NCBI GenBank assembly: GCA_963573305.1 | Contig: OY754327.1 | Span: 59,574,244-59,638,243 of the forward strand | DNA length: 64,000 bases | Source of the DNA: Pyrrhosoma nymphula | Taxonomy: Eukaryota; Arthropoda; Insecta; Odonata; Coenagrionidae | Reading direction: 5' to 3' | Part shown: positions 35,505 to 47,370 of the stretch, one piece after another | Position numbering within the stretch: position 1 is the stretch's first letter | How the letters are laid out: every line of letters starts with the position of its first letter | The notes under the pieces: generated by a model | Databases searched by the model: none | The model's input: the letters and a program-made list of their open reading frames with translations, nothing else | Told to the model about the DNA's origin: nothing | Position numbers and translations under genes: made by a program

Positions 35505-35880
35505 ATCGTGGAAGGAAGATGAGAGTAAACTTAAGGATTTCGAGATATGGACGTGCAGACGGTAAGCTAGGTAGCGATGGAGAATAAATAGGAAGTGTTA
35601 TATATATGGAAGAGGAAGGGGAAAATTGGTGGCGAAGATACGGATAGGGAAGCCAAAGTGGATGGAGGTGCGAATTGGAAGGGAAAGGAATGCCTAACTG
35701 GGTGAAACGTGAAAAAGGGGAGAATTTTGGGTAAGATCACAAGAGGAAAAAGAATTGTAATCTTGGACGGTATGAGGGAAGGAGAAAGCACAAAGAGCGT
35801 AAAAAAGAGTTAACAATGGAAAATAGAGCGCTTACTTCGATTGAAACTTAGAAACTGGACATTAAAGACACTGAATGGCG
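35505..35880 (+). pseudogene. RTE-like LINE relic, C-terminal tail region
   Basis: On the plus strand, with stops and frame changes, the same ordered motifs as in the 3.4-kb copy are visible: KLKDFEIWTCRR, then GKLVAKIRI, then GKITRGKRIVILDGMREG. This is the tail following the reverse transcriptase. No catalytic domain remains. It abuts a second relic in the opposite orientation. Confidence 0.65.
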
Positions 35881-35884
35881 GGAA

Positions 35885-36222
35885 AATAAATGGTCACTAT
35901 CATCAGTCGTCAATCGGAAGATTGGTTTGTAGCAGCTCTCCAAACCACTCTCCTATCAGCTAACCGTTTCATTCCTATATAATTCTTCACTTTGACGTCT
36001 TACATAATGTGCATGATCTACTCCGTCTTCCTCTGTAATTCTTCACACTCTATTTTATCCTCTCATTATTGTTTTTATAAGAGAGTGATGTGTCGCTAAA
36101 TGTTTTCTAATTCGTTTTCCTCTTCTCTTTTTCAGTGCTTTCATTAAAAATCTTTTCTCTCCAAATCTTCGTAGGACTTATTCATTGTTGATTTCCTCTG
36201 TCCATTCATAACTTTTTGATAG
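35885..36222 (-). pseudogene. RTE-like LINE relic, C-terminal tail region, opposite strand
   Basis: On the minus strand the translation shows WTEEINNE, VLRRFGEKRFLMKALKKRRG and, near the 3' end, LADRRVVWRAATNQSSD. These are the conserved end of the RTE-type ORF. It is degraded by frameshifts and stops. It lies tail-to-tail with the plus-strand relic at 35505-35880. Confidence 0.7.
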
Positions 36223-36249
36223 CCCCAAATTTCCATTGCTAGTCATTAT

Positions 36250-36445
36250 TTATTTTTTAAATAACCTTTCAACAACCCCGAAAAGGGCCATCACATGCAA
36301 GCCTTTACATCGGTGGCATATAACAACAAGATAAGAATACAAGCACACACACCTTGGATTACGAAACGAAATCCCACCCTGACGGGACTCAAACCCGCGA
36401 CCTTAACAGAGACAAAGGGTTAATCCCGCCGACACCGAGGCCGAC
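36250..36445 (-). mobile_element. tRNA-derived SINE (second family)
   Basis: On the minus strand the head reads GTCGGCCTCGGTGTCGGCGG. The B box is CGGGTTTGAGTCCCGTCAGG near 36370-36390. A body of about 110 bp follows and ends in GGTTATTTAAAAAATAAATA. Total length is about 196 bp. The A box is diverged. It differs from the GGGACGTTAA-core SINEs of this window. Confidence 0.6.
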
Positions 36446-36599
36446 AAATTAAAGGGAAAGTTTAAATATTACCCTAAAATTGGGGAGTTGACCATAAAAC
36501 GAATCAATCATTCGATACATTTTATAGGAAATAATCACGAATACTATAGTCTAATCTAGGTACTACCTTGCTTAATGCTGTTGAAGGGAATGTCCTAAA

Positions 36600-37390
36600 T
36601 TACGCAACGGTAGACGCGTGAAATAAGACGCGCCCTCCTCCCTCGTCACCTTCCTTTCTTCGAACTCGCCTTCCTCCATCCTTCGTTCGGCTGCTCCACT
36701 CATCCCTCTCGGCTGCATGCACGCTCCGCCGCGATATGATTGACCACCCATGTGACACGGCGGCGCACCGAGAGAGCCGCGGTTACCATGACTACGGCGT
36801 GTGAAGTGCACTCGCCTCCTTGCCGTAGTGGAGGGGTAGTGGGGACCGCTACAAAGGAGGAGAGGAAGAGGCGGTGGGCAAGGAGCGAGCAAGACGTGTC
36901 TGCGACCTCTGAGTCTGGTGAAGATTTTTTGAAGCATCATCCCTAGGGGCTTTTTTACAACCCCTTGGCTCTCTCTCTCTTCTCTCCTCTCCCTCCTCTC
37001 TCTCTCCCTCCGCCAGCGTTGCCACATCTACACGCCGCAGCCTTTCGATCCGAAGATAATTCATGGCTTTTTCGGATTCCATCCCCCCACTTCCTCTCTC
37101 TCTCTCTCCACTACTCGTGGTTGGGAAAAAAATGGCCAAATCCGCAATTTTTTTCCTCTCACACCCGATCGAAGGTCACGCCTACGCCGCCGTGCGATAG
37201 ATGAAGCTGTGCGAAGGTGAGAGTGCTGCCCCGCCCACCCACCCTCCCACCCACGCCACCACTGCCAGCAGCGGCGGGGGCGGCGAGAGAGTATTCCTCG
37301 TGGCGCTCCCCTTATTAAAGGGAAAATGTGACTGCCGGGCGCTTAGGAAGGTTCCCTTAGAATGTGTGACTCAAAACAAATAAGCCCTGA
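36600..37390. promoter_or_regulatory. CpG-rich patch with TC tracts and a possible first coding exon
   Basis: A GC-rich island contains pyrimidine tracts (36968-37015 and 37093-37112). A plus-strand ATG at 37201 opens MKLCE and is quickly followed by a good donor (GCGAAG then GTGAGA) at 37217. That would be a very short first coding exon of a gene running to the right. No partner exon was identified. The long ORFs on both strands are compositional. Confidence 0.3.
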
Positions 37391-37689
37391 ATTCCACGTT
37401 TTCGTTTGTGTTGTCTTAGCCATTAGAAAACTTAACTGAGGAACAAAATATGCAAATTATTCGAAAAGTATACATTTTTTTATGAATAATATTTCCACCT
37501 ATTGGTGCGCCATTTTTTTACAAAATCATTTTGAATTCAATCATTGCAGAAGTTTACTGATTACTCAAAACATAAACCGGGCAGGTGCTTAAATTTTTAT
37601 TTCCGTACAAATTGCGTGGAATAATTTGCTTTTTTATAACCAGTCTTTCACGGAAATAGTATTTATTAGTACAGACCCCCACGTGCGAG

Positions 37690-38190
37690 ATATGTCCACT
37701 AACGCCATTCTGTCTTCTCTCCCCATTCACAATCTTCCTTGTCTCCTCCTTAAAAGTGACCTGAAATTTGTTTACAACATCCTTAACTCCATCACAGACT
37801 GTCCCGATCTCCTCTCTTCTATGAATTTCCGAGTACCCTCCCGGCCTACGCGCACCCACGATCTATTCCATTTACCAATTCCTAGATTATCGCTCGCTCA
37901 ACGCTCACTTTTTTTCCGCCTCCCCTCCCTTCTTAATTCCCTTCCTGAGAGCGTTGATCCCTTTTTCTATCCTCCAACATCTTTACAAACTTGACTCTCT
38001 CTCATCTTTCTGAAAATAGCTAACAATACTTCATTAAGTTTCTTTCCAATATTTCCTGTTTTGTTATGATATCTGTTATTATGTTATGTTTTTATTGTAT
38101 CTGTTTTCTTTGTACGTTTGTTATTGGGCCACTGTAAATTGGCAACAGTTGCTGTATGTGGACATTTTTGATTAAATAAATAAATAAATT
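37690..38190 (+). pseudogene. Jockey/CR1-type LINE, 5'-truncated 3' end with an AAATA tail
   Basis: The ORF to 37994 contains FVYNILNSITDCPDLLSSM, NFRVPSRPTRTHDLF and RLPSLLNSLPESVDPF. This is the C terminus typical of jockey/CR1-like reverse-transcriptase ORFs (a region found after the thumb). A 3' UTR of about 170 bp follows. The copy ends in a short repeat tail (ATTAAATAAATAAATAAA, 38172-38189), the form of 3' end seen in such LINEs. No RT core is present. Confidence 0.75.
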
Positions 38191-38869
38191 TATATTACGC
38201 AGAAAAATACTGTTTTCCCCCTATTCACCCATTCTCGCGTTTAGTTCTATTGCGAAAAAATTGAAGAGTGTGATTTTGGAAATGTATGTTTTTGTTATGT
38301 AAGATCCAATGCTTTTCAAGCGAATAAGATGCAGGAACTTTTCTCGGGTATTCCAATGGGGTTAAGTTAAACTGCCCTGATGACTATGCCTAAGTCGAGC
38401 CCTTGGAGCCCTTAACCCAGTGGGAAACCCAGGAAAAGTTCCTTTATATGATTAAGTCTCTCATATCAAACAAAGGATTCATTCTTTTGTGAGTAGCCAG
38501 TACACGAATAAAATGACATTTTGCGCATTTTACTGTGGACCCACCTTTTAAGAACACTCGCTCGACTCTTATCTCTCAATGTGTAGGTTTGGACACTCCT
38601 TTCTGCCTTAGGATCCAGATTCGACGAAATCGAGAAACCTTGCGATTTGCTTGTCAACCAGGAGCGACAATCAGTCCGACTGTCCCCCGATGGATGACCG
38701 CGAAATAAAAAATCAACATTTACATACTACTCCGAGAACTACAGAAAGGACATGTATCATAGGATGTTGGTAAACTAGCTACGATGAAGGGAGGGAAAAG
38801 GGAAAATGAATAGGAAGAAGGAAAAGATGAAAGTGAATTGAATGCCAACGGAGGGGTATCTCGCTATAT

Positions 38870-39025
38870 TTAAGTTTTACAGCTCTAGAGATATAGTGCA
38901 GGGTTGAAATAATATCATCCGTGTCACCCTAAAACTCGCGTGATTTGAATTTTTTATATGATCTTAGCCAAGCGTGTGGACGTCATCCGATTCTAGCGTC
39001 TTCCAACCCAGTCATTCAATTAGCC
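38870..39025 (+). repeat. Dispersed repeat, copy 2 (related to 32.9 kb)
   Basis: See the copy at 32905-33065 for the shared words. Neither copy has coding potential. Confidence 0.55.
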
Positions 39026-39248
39026 ATGTTACACTTCGCTCTAAGAAGTTTTGAACGAAAGCACTGCTTCCCTTTCCATTTTGTTTAGTTCCTCAAACCT
39101 CAAAACCTCCAGCGGAATCTTCAGCGCTACTACACTTCACGTCCCAGTACGGTTTATTAAAATCGAGTGCATTTTAACATTTGTTAACACGAAGTGCGTG
39201 CAAACTTTGCATACATTTTCGCGAGTAGAGCGTTAACAGATGCTCCTT

Positions 39249-39458
39249 CAAAATTACGTCTAATTAACTTGGAACCTGGCGCCTATTTCCGAAAACAGGT
39301 CTTGAATAATAATACCAGTTCCAATCCTAAGCAAGCGTCGAAATTGCGATTCAAATTACGACACGAAATTCAAAATTACGTCGAATTAACTTGGAACCTA
39401 GCGCCAATTTCCGGAAACAGGTCCTGATTAATAATACCAGTTCCAATTCTAAGCAAGC
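39249..39458. repeat. Tandem duplication, about 122-bp period, two copies
   Basis: CAAAATTACGTC at 39249 and 39371 each begin a block that runs to TCTAAGCAAGC or CCTAAGCAAGC, at 39336 and 39458. They share TTAACTTGGAACCT and AATAATACCAGTTCCAAT. About 90% similar by eye. Confidence 0.85.
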
Positions 39459-40137
39459 TTTTACACATGCTTTCACACAACTACTCGGGTAAATACCAAC
39501 ATGCCTTTAGTAAACAGGCTTTCAAGATACTAAACTAAGAAAGGAAAATTTCCAGGATATAATGGTATAGGTGGAAGAGAGGGCCCCGGAATATTTCCGG
39601 AGCTACCAATGAAGAGGTTAAAGGACGTCTTTTATTTTAGGAATATATGAAATGTATTGGTTCAAATAAAATTTAAAGGCCTGTGAACTTCAAGCACAAA
39701 TTCTATGATTTAGCGGCGAAAAAGAGCTTTATCACCATCATGATTAAGTTTTTAATGCAAAGATTGATTCACTTCACCATTCCAATCCCTCCCATTTACT
39801 GTTCTCCTGCTCCCTGATAATGGTCCCTTCCAACATTCCTCTCGATTCGATCCATATATCTTTCTTTGGTTTTCCTCGCGAGGCATTTCCCTTTTCCCCT
39901 TTATTTTTAAGAGTATCAGTATTAGTGATTTAATTTCACAAAACTGAGAAAACCGTAAACAAAATAACCCTAAGTTTAGATATTTGTGACCTAAAATGTA
40001 AGTTTAACTTAGCAATGATGCATTTTACGGATACAGACTCGCGAAAAAAATTAATGAATGTTAAACATATCATTAGAGCCTTAAATATACTATGTTCCCT
40101 TCCTTCCTAGTAACTATGTAATTCATTAATTTGGGTA

Positions 40138-40560
40138 TTCTACCAGATGATTGGTAGGTTTTTAGACAGTTCTTATCCTAGCATCCCAAATTCTGGACCA
40201 TCATCTGGCTTTCTTTTCTATGGGTGGTTCGCCATCAGATCTCTCTTAAATTCCTCATATCGTCCTTCCTCTTCTTATTTCGTCCAGAATTCCAATCCTC
40301 TTCCTTCCTCTGTGACGCTTCCCCAGTGTTCTCCCCTCAATTGCCCTCTTCAACATGCCCTCTCCTTTCAAAACATCCTCCATCCATCCCATCTACCTCC
40401 TCCGAACCTCCGCCACCAGCTTCCTCTCCCCTAAACCATATCCAATACCTCCTCGTTCATCTTCCTCGCCACCCAGCTCACCCTCTCCATCCTTCTCTAG
40501 ACTCACATCTCAAACGCCTCAAGTCTACGTGCATCCCTTCGTAATGACTAAGTTTTTAGC
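40138..40560 (-). pseudogene. RTE-like LINE relic, sister of the 3.3-kb copy
   Basis: The sequence matches 3297-3710 nearly line by line: the 3' UTR words TTCTACCAG.TGATTGGTA, ATTTCGTCCAGAATTCC, TTCAACATGCCCTCTCCT and CTCAAACGCCTCAAGTCTACG are shared. On the minus strand it encodes the same C-terminal tail with more deletions. It ends at the same 3' point, so the two are independent 5'-truncated copies of one family. Confidence 0.75.
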
Positions 40561-40722
40561 CCATTATGTGACAAGACAAAAGATATCTCAAAAGGGTTTA
40601 GCTAGAATGACCATTTTGACCTCGGCCAGCCCTGCTTAAGACTTTAAGAAGTGATTACTTATTCCACAGTTTTTACATCTCCCATACGTTTTACGTCCTA
40701 CTCTGACGAAGGACCACAATGC

Positions 40723-40785
40723 GCTGTGCAAGACTTCAGCACGGTTTTTCTGAAGTCTTGCATGGTTTGCACGGTCTTGCACAGC
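40723..40785. repeat. Nested alternative hairpins
   Basis: A 12-bp perfect outer pair (GCTGTGCAAGAC, 40723-40734, with GTCTTGCACAGC, 40774-40785) encloses sequence. A 12-bp perfect inner pair (GCAAGACTTCAG, 40728-40739, with CTGAAGTCTTGC, 40750-40761) shares bases with the outer arm. The two folds are mutually exclusive. Confidence 0.8.
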
Positions 40786-40981
40786 AGTATAGTCGACGGT
40801 TCTTAATGACGCAATAACAATGTGGTGATAAAACAACAAGTACTTTTATTTTCCACTTTTTTCGTAACATTATTTATTTTCAATGTTCATTATTCCCTAT
40901 TCTTTCTCCAACTTTCAATGTTAGAACGACCATTCATGTGACTTACCCTAATGACATCCGGTACCTACTGCCAAGAATAAA

Positions 40982-41266
40982 TTTGCTCTTTCCGCAAATT
41001 AACTGCACACCAATTTCAAAACAAAGCTCCCGGTATAATGTACCCATGTATTATATTTTACGTGGATTCAATATTTGGTTTTATTAAATTAATAAAAAGC
41101 AAGTTAATCATTTACTTTTAAGGTTTGCTCTTTCCGTAAATTAGCTGGACACCGGTTTCAAAACAAAGCTCCCGTTATAATGTACCCATACATCACATTT
41201 TACATGAAAACACTATTTGGTTTGATTAAATTAATAAATTGCGAGTTAATCATTGACTTGTTAAGG
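40982..41266. repeat. Tandem duplication, 142-bp period, two copies
   Basis: TTTGCTCTTTCCG at 40982 and 41124 begin two copies sharing CAAAACAAAGCTCCCG and TATAATGTACCCAT, and ending in AAT(C)ATT.ACTT.TTAAGG. The copies have diverged by several substitutions. Confidence 0.85.
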
Positions 41267-41269
41267 TGT

Positions 41270-44200
41270 AATATTTTCACACTAGTATTAAAACTATTTT
41301 TCATTCATATCCCCATTGCTTTATTGCATTGCTTTTGCATCCATATTGCTTTTTAATCAAAATTGAAGTAAAGGAGCTTGGAGTTAAAAGAAAAACGCAA
41401 AGAAATGATGGTAAAAAATTGATGAGGATAATAATAGCCTAAAATAAATTTATGGACCACTATTATTTTCAATGCAACATAAAATCTATTCGATTTAAAA
41501 GCGTTATTCAGGATAGCAAAAAAGCAGTTGTATTCAAGAGCATGGAGAGGTATACTAACGAAAAAATATTAACGATCTACAGGTGACCGTATAGAAAATC
41601 TAAATGAAGGTTTTGAAGTACGAAAGCAAGATCACGCAAAGACCATAGATATTTTCCGGCAGAGTAATGCAGATTTCTGTAATTTCATACGGCACACCCA
41701 AAAGTCTGAGACAGACGGATATGAACGTAGAGAGGTACTAAAGTTGATTTCTTAAACAACCCGGTAGTCACCCGCAGGCGAGTTCGGCGCGATTCCATCC
41801 ATAATTCGTATTGAACGTGGGTGTTGCGCGGTGATGAAACAGGCCAAACCGAATTGAAGAAAATATTTGGTTAGAAGGTGATTTATTCAAGAGCTAACCT
41901 TAAGGCTACGGCTTAAAATGGGGCATTTCTCGTGTTTCACACAGTGACATACTCATACATTTACATAAAACCACAGTTACTACCACGAAGGTGGTAATTT
42001 ACAGACTAGTATTAGATACTAAGGTATTTGGCATTGATTCACAAGCAGGCACACAAAACAGCGGTGGCAGTTCCTTTCTCTTTTTCCATTCTGATGCTTC
42101 CATTTAAGTTCTAGCGCCCAGAAATTCTAAACCCTTCAGTTTTGCAGGTGAAGTTCCAAAGAATTCACATTCATAGATCTATAAAATGTTGCATCCACTG
42201 TCAAAAGGGGCAGAAAAAAGTATCGTAATCAGTATAAACCACCGTTCGACAAAGTGGTTCACAAAGTCCACTTAATCCATTGATATTCTCTTCCAACTTG
42301 TACGGTAAAGTATTCAGCCACTTCCTTTACCTACTTCAGACATGCTTGCCCACCGAGAATTTCGGTGAACAAATTTTTCGGAGTTAAAGAGCAAATGTTT
42401 GCCACCGACACATTCAATCGCAGGTGACCAAGTAGTTCAGCTTCAGGTACATGCAGTAATGTCCATATCACAATGAAATTATGTATTCACAGAAAGGCAT
42501 TTCTCGTGTGATTAACTCGATTCTGCCATATGATGACTATTATTTAACTTCCGTACTGATCGTTTCTAAAAGATAAATCGAGATCCACGTCACAGTTGGG
42601 CGGAATTACGGAAAAGTGCTAATATGTTATTTTATACCGATAAATTTTCATAATTTCCGCCGGAAATTGCAAAATCCTATCCATTAGAAACCGAATCTAT
42701 TTTTCTACTCGGATAGTTACATAATATCCCCCTCATTAAGCTAAAATACGATTGCCTTAAGAAATCTAAGAGTTTAATTACCTTTAAACATTCAGACGCG
42801 AGCTAGACGACCATTATTAAATAACAGTGTTACCCTCTCGTCTTCTCTACCATTCTACTCTAGACTCATTAGTTGTTTTTCAAATGGAGTGCCGAGAGAA
42901 GGGACGGGGAGCGGGAAGGGTTGAGGAGTTAGGGGAGGGCTGAGGAGAGCAGAAGATGGAGCTGGGTGCCGAGAAAGGCATTAAGTTACATGCGCTTACG
43001 TGAGCAAGGACGTGAGGATATTAACCAAGCAAGTAAAAATCAGAAGAGGATCGTGTGGTCAAGAACGGATCCATTTCTTTAAACCCAGTTCGACCAAATA
43101 GGAAAATAATTGTATGTACTTTAATTCCGGTGAGATAAACGGAATAGTGGAAGAAGAGATACGGCATTTTGGGGGGAATGAGCCAAACCAAAGGTGATAA
43201 TGCAGGGAGGTAACTCCATGTGAGTCACTCTCATTCTGATGGATAAATTTTCAATCAACATAAAAAATACAGAATATACATCGAGTGGGAGTTAAACCTC
43301 TTACATTTCCGCAGCTTGTCCATATGTTCGTCTGGCAAACGTCCGCGCACTCCCATGTAACTCGATTCCAGTCCAATTAATCTATTAAAAATTGCTCTCA
43401 AATTTACACTCAGCACCTATTTCCATGAATACATTGAAAAGGGTGGATTGGCTGTCACCCCTGTTTCGTGAGATTTTATATAACACAGTGAAATACATCA
43501 ACTCACGTTCCTTGTTCAAATTTGCTTCAAGACAGCATTGATTACGTTTCCAGCCTTTTCCAGGCAAATATTCAAACAACAAGACTTTTTGCCGAGGAAT
43601 TTTTTAACCCTTACGTTCCACATTAATAAATTCCAAGTAAGCATTTAAGACACTGTGAAGAATTCACCTTGTAGGAGAGTTATAAAAAATATTCTACCAT
43701 ACTCGCGACAAATAATGGCACAGGTTTCCAACAGTTTTTATAACTTTTCTGTCAACTAATCTTTTGGGATCGTCTCAAAACGCAGAATCTTTCTTGGTAT
43801 CTTTATAAAAAATATCATAAACTATCGGATTTTGAAAGAGTTCTCATATTATCCAAATATATCGAGATAGCAAAAATATTGAATGAAGCCACAAAAAGAT
43901 CTCCTTAGACCTGAATCTTTAGTGAGGGAGTAGATGTGAAGATTCGCCCGAAAAAGTCCGTGTTATGATCCCGGATCGATGCGAATTTCCTTCACCGGTA
44001 ATCAATGTTTTATGTTATGATTATTTCACTTTCTATATGAAATTTTTCTAATAATTTGGAGATGTATCCCGGTAATTTATTGACGACATATTCTATGCGT
44101 TCGTCAAATTGATAACGATAAGGGCAGCATTACTAAAAAAAATTTCCATTGAATAAACTCTTGATATTTGCGCCAAATGCCATCTAATTCTGGAAACCCC

Positions 44201-44440
44201 ACGCCTCTTCTTTGCATTCTCCCAAAAATTGTACGGCTTCCATTACAACAAACGCCATGCGTGCCGGAGCAACGTGCCGCCTATAAAAATGTTGAGAGGC
44301 CTGAATGTAAACAAGCGTGCATTTGGTATCAAAAAGCAACAATCACCCCTTCCGAACGATGTTCCTCGGGAGTAAAAAAAACAAACAACACGGCTCCACT
44401 GCAGCCGAAGACTGGATACACTCCTCATTCAAAAGCCACG
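41270..44440. other. AT-rich intergenic DNA, nothing recognised
   Basis: No exon, repeat family or RNA gene is supported in this stretch. Confidence 0.5.
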
Positions 44441-44449
44441 TGAAAGCCC

Positions 44450-45110
44450 AACGATGCCGTCCGCCGCTGCGCTGTCGTTTTTGAGTTTCACTCGACGCCT
44501 GGGCGGGCCGGTGTTTAAACAACCCTTACCCCCCTTGGATCCCCTCCATCAGGGTGCGTGGCTCCGCATGAGGTCCCTTCCTCTCGGGGAGGGGGACCCG
44601 GGGGGAAAAGGGGGCGATGGCGTGCTGCCCGGTCGATCTGATAAGGAAGGATCCGGATGGGAGAGACGAGGGCATGAGTTCTGCCCGCGGAAGAGGCCGT
44701 CGGTTGGAAGGCTACTTCTATCAGCCACAAAGCGGCTCGATGAAGGTGTGGCCTCGATGAAAAGGATGATCCAGATTCGAAAGGTGGGCATCATCAGGGA
44801 ATCGAGTGGGAATCTGGAAACAGGTCTAACATCGACCTGAGACCTACGACGATTTAAAATGCATGTGTGGAACGCAGTCTTTGGATACGTGTCGTAAGTC
44901 AATATCGGTAGTCACGAATACATTAATTGGATTCGGCTCCAAAACCGAGGAATTTTTTAACCATTCCAGAATCCCGGTTCAAAGACGTGAGCTACTTCCA
45001 CAGATTGTATCCAAGCATAATGTGGAGCGGATAGGGGTGGAGCAGAGCGCTTTCAGCAGTGAAGCTGAGGCGTGAATCCATAGGCGTTCCGACTCCGCGC
45101 ATCAACATGG
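44450..45110. other. GC-rich patch with overlapping ORFs, coding status unsupported
   Basis: A plus-strand ORF of 128 codons (44454-44840) and minus-strand ORFs overlap in G-rich sequence. The first begins MPSAAALSFLSFTRRLGG, and its composition then becomes glycine/arginine-rich. No domain is recognised. It may be another CpG-type island. Confidence 0.3.
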
Positions 45111-45315
45111 CCGTGCGAACTCTCGGAGAGCAAAGAAATGCTCGAATACCACTCTGGAGAGCGCCTATTAGATCCGGATATACCTAAACTGCCAGTAAGG
45201 AAAATACATTTGGAAAGGAAAGCTCCTCGCTTGACAGCGCGAATGTACTCTTACAAATTTCACGGATTGATTAAATGACGAATGCCCAGTAGCATTAATT
45301 CCTTCATTAAGGTAG

Positions 45316-45450
45316 GTGGCTGTAGGAGTTAATTAGGGGCCAAGGGTTGCTTAAGGCTGTGATAGATGGGAGGATGCTGGGTAAGTGGGAAGGAGGAAGA
45401 GAAAGTATTAGTTTTATTGGTGGAATGAAGAAGGGTAGAATGTAAGCTGA
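45316..45450 (+). pseudogene. RTE-like LINE relic, short C-terminal tail fragment
   Basis: On the plus strand ELIRGQGLLKAVIDGRMLGK and then ESISFIGGMKKGRM align position for position with EILRGEGMLKRVMEGRKLGK and KRIGILDEIRGGRR of the 3.4-kb copy. The fragment is only about 45 codons. Confidence 0.65.
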
Positions 45451-45954
45451 GATAAAGAAAGAAATATTGGTAAAATGTACCCTAAACATGATAAAATCTA
45501 GAGGCTTTTCACTCACTTTCAAACCAACCTGCACCGGTAGAGTACTGAATGATGAAAATGTAGAAATACCGCATAAATTTCTTAAAACGTTTGAGAAAAG
45601 AAAAATGGGTTAGAGCGACTGTGAAACATGAGAAACATGGTGTGTAATGAAAGCAATAGCATACATATTTTCGCATTAAGTATAAACTTTAAATTACATT
45701 ACGACCCCTAGTCTAAGCACATTTCAATCTTAAATGTTGAATTAAGACTAAAGAGAAGGAAACGATAAATCTCCGAAAAAATTATTATTTATGTGATTCG
45801 TTCGATGGTAAAAAGAGAGTATTAAATTAAAACTCGATAACTTCCTTAGGAGTTTAAATTATTATTACTTCAACTGCCATTTTATTGAAATTTTCTGGTT
45901 GCCCAACGATGAAAAATTAGTAAACAAAATTATAAAACCAGCATTTAAATAAGA

Positions 45955-46060
45955 GGTTTCAGGCTTTCGACTGTAGACAGCCCTGAGGATAATGCAAAAG
46001 TCTTCGAAACGTCGGCCATCGTGCAGATCCGGAAGGAAGCCCGATAAGAACTCTCTACAA
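45955..46060 (+). mobile_element. Penelope-like terminal fragment with a hammerhead-like motif
   Basis: It contains CCCTGAGGATAAT at 45981-45993. After about a dozen bases comes TCGAAACGTCGGCC at 46003-46016. CTGAGGA fits the CTGANGA core, and GAAAC-GTC follows. GCC before and GGC after the core could start stem I, but stem II is weak here. The words GAAACGTCGGC and the surrounding order match the palindrome at 25.1 kb. Family assignment is by analogy. Confidence 0.5.
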
Positions 46061-46740
46061 CGAATATATAAATTCCTAGATAAATGGAATAAAACCCTTA
46101 ATATGATTGATACGAATACGGTATCAACACAGTCGAAGACAGCTAATGAATTGTACCTGTGAAACATCTAATGTTTTATTCCTCCAAATTGGTAAACTTG
46201 ACTCATCCCTGAAACCTTAACAATAACATGATACTGCTTGAAATCGAGTGGATAGACCGAGAGAAGCTGAAGAAATTTCGCGATTTATAATTGACTAATA
46301 TAAAGGGTCAGTTAAAATTCGTTTGAAAACAAGACAAAATTATTAGAAATTCCGATCCTAAAAGAGCTGCGTCACAAATTTCAACGTAGGTCACCACAAA
46401 CCATGGCAAAGCCCTCATGCAGAAGCCCAGGATAAAATTTCTCATCGGTCGACGGCTGAATAGGCTCAAGAGGTACGTAAGATCCTAAATAAATTCGTGA
46501 TATAATGACTTGCGGGTGTGAATATGGCGTGCTTTAACGCCTAGAGTATAAGCAATAATGGAACCTTATGAAAAGTTACTATCCACTGGTGACCTCTGAA
46601 GTACACAAGATGCCTTGGAGAATAAAATCCATAAAATATAATTTCCTTTTCATACCACTTTGTAAATACTCTCAAAATTTACGTCACCCTTGATATGCAG
46701 ACGAAAGAGGCAAAAGCCAGGAGGTTGATCCCCGTGATCT

Positions 46741-46766
46741 CCCCCCCCCCCCCCCGCCCCCCCCGA
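46741..46766 (+). repeat. Poly-C tract
   Basis: Two long C runs are separated by a single G. Exact length may be unreliable in the assembly. Confidence 0.9.
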
Positions 46767-46769
46767 CCA

Positions 46770-47310
46770 TACCAAAAGCCCCAGGGGTTTACGAATATAT
46801 ATTTCTCCTTTCGTTTCTCATTTTTTTCCGCTGCGCTGGTGTCGTTCGTTTCGCCGCTGCGTGACTGATTTATCCCAGCCCGCTTCCTACCTCATTCCTC
46901 TCGCTCGTACCGCACACCCAACACGCGCCCCAGCGTAGGAAAAGTAAACCTAAAACCCTTTCCCTTCCTTGCCAGGCCATAAATAATGACCGCGCCTCCT
47001 TTTCCTTCCTCGGCTTTCGCTCATTTTCATCGGCGGTCACCGAAACACGGCGTTGGGGGACAACCGTCACTAACAAAATTATGCCGGGACCAGAGAGCCA
47101 AAATTATTCTCGGCTGATTAATTGTGCTTTTGGTGCCGTGAAATATTCCATCTGAAAGCCCGGGAGGGAAACCCCCTAAGGACGATGAATGACAATATGG
47201 ATGAGATATCCGAAAGAGTAATTTCAATATTCATTGTTTTTTGCTCGAGTGCGATAAAAATCAGTAGAGAATATTCTTTAAGTTCCAGGCGGTCCTATGG
47301 GTGAGAAAAC
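46770..47310. other. GC-richer patch, no supported gene
   Basis: A moderately GC-rich region follows the C-tract. A 60-codon plus-strand ORF at 47122-47304 (NPLRTMNDNMDEISERVISI) is unremarkable and unassigned. Confidence 0.35.
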
Positions 47311-47370
47311 GCGTCAAGAGTGTAGAATTTTGCAAAGAAAACATAATTTCATCTGCCGTCATGCCCCGGA

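Noticed and set aside
39249..41266. CRISPR or satellite array
   Set aside because: Only two copies per unit, no regular spacers, and the genome is eukaryotic.
45865..46167. 100-codon minus-strand ORF
   Set aside because: It runs antisense through the Penelope-like fragment and has no independent support.
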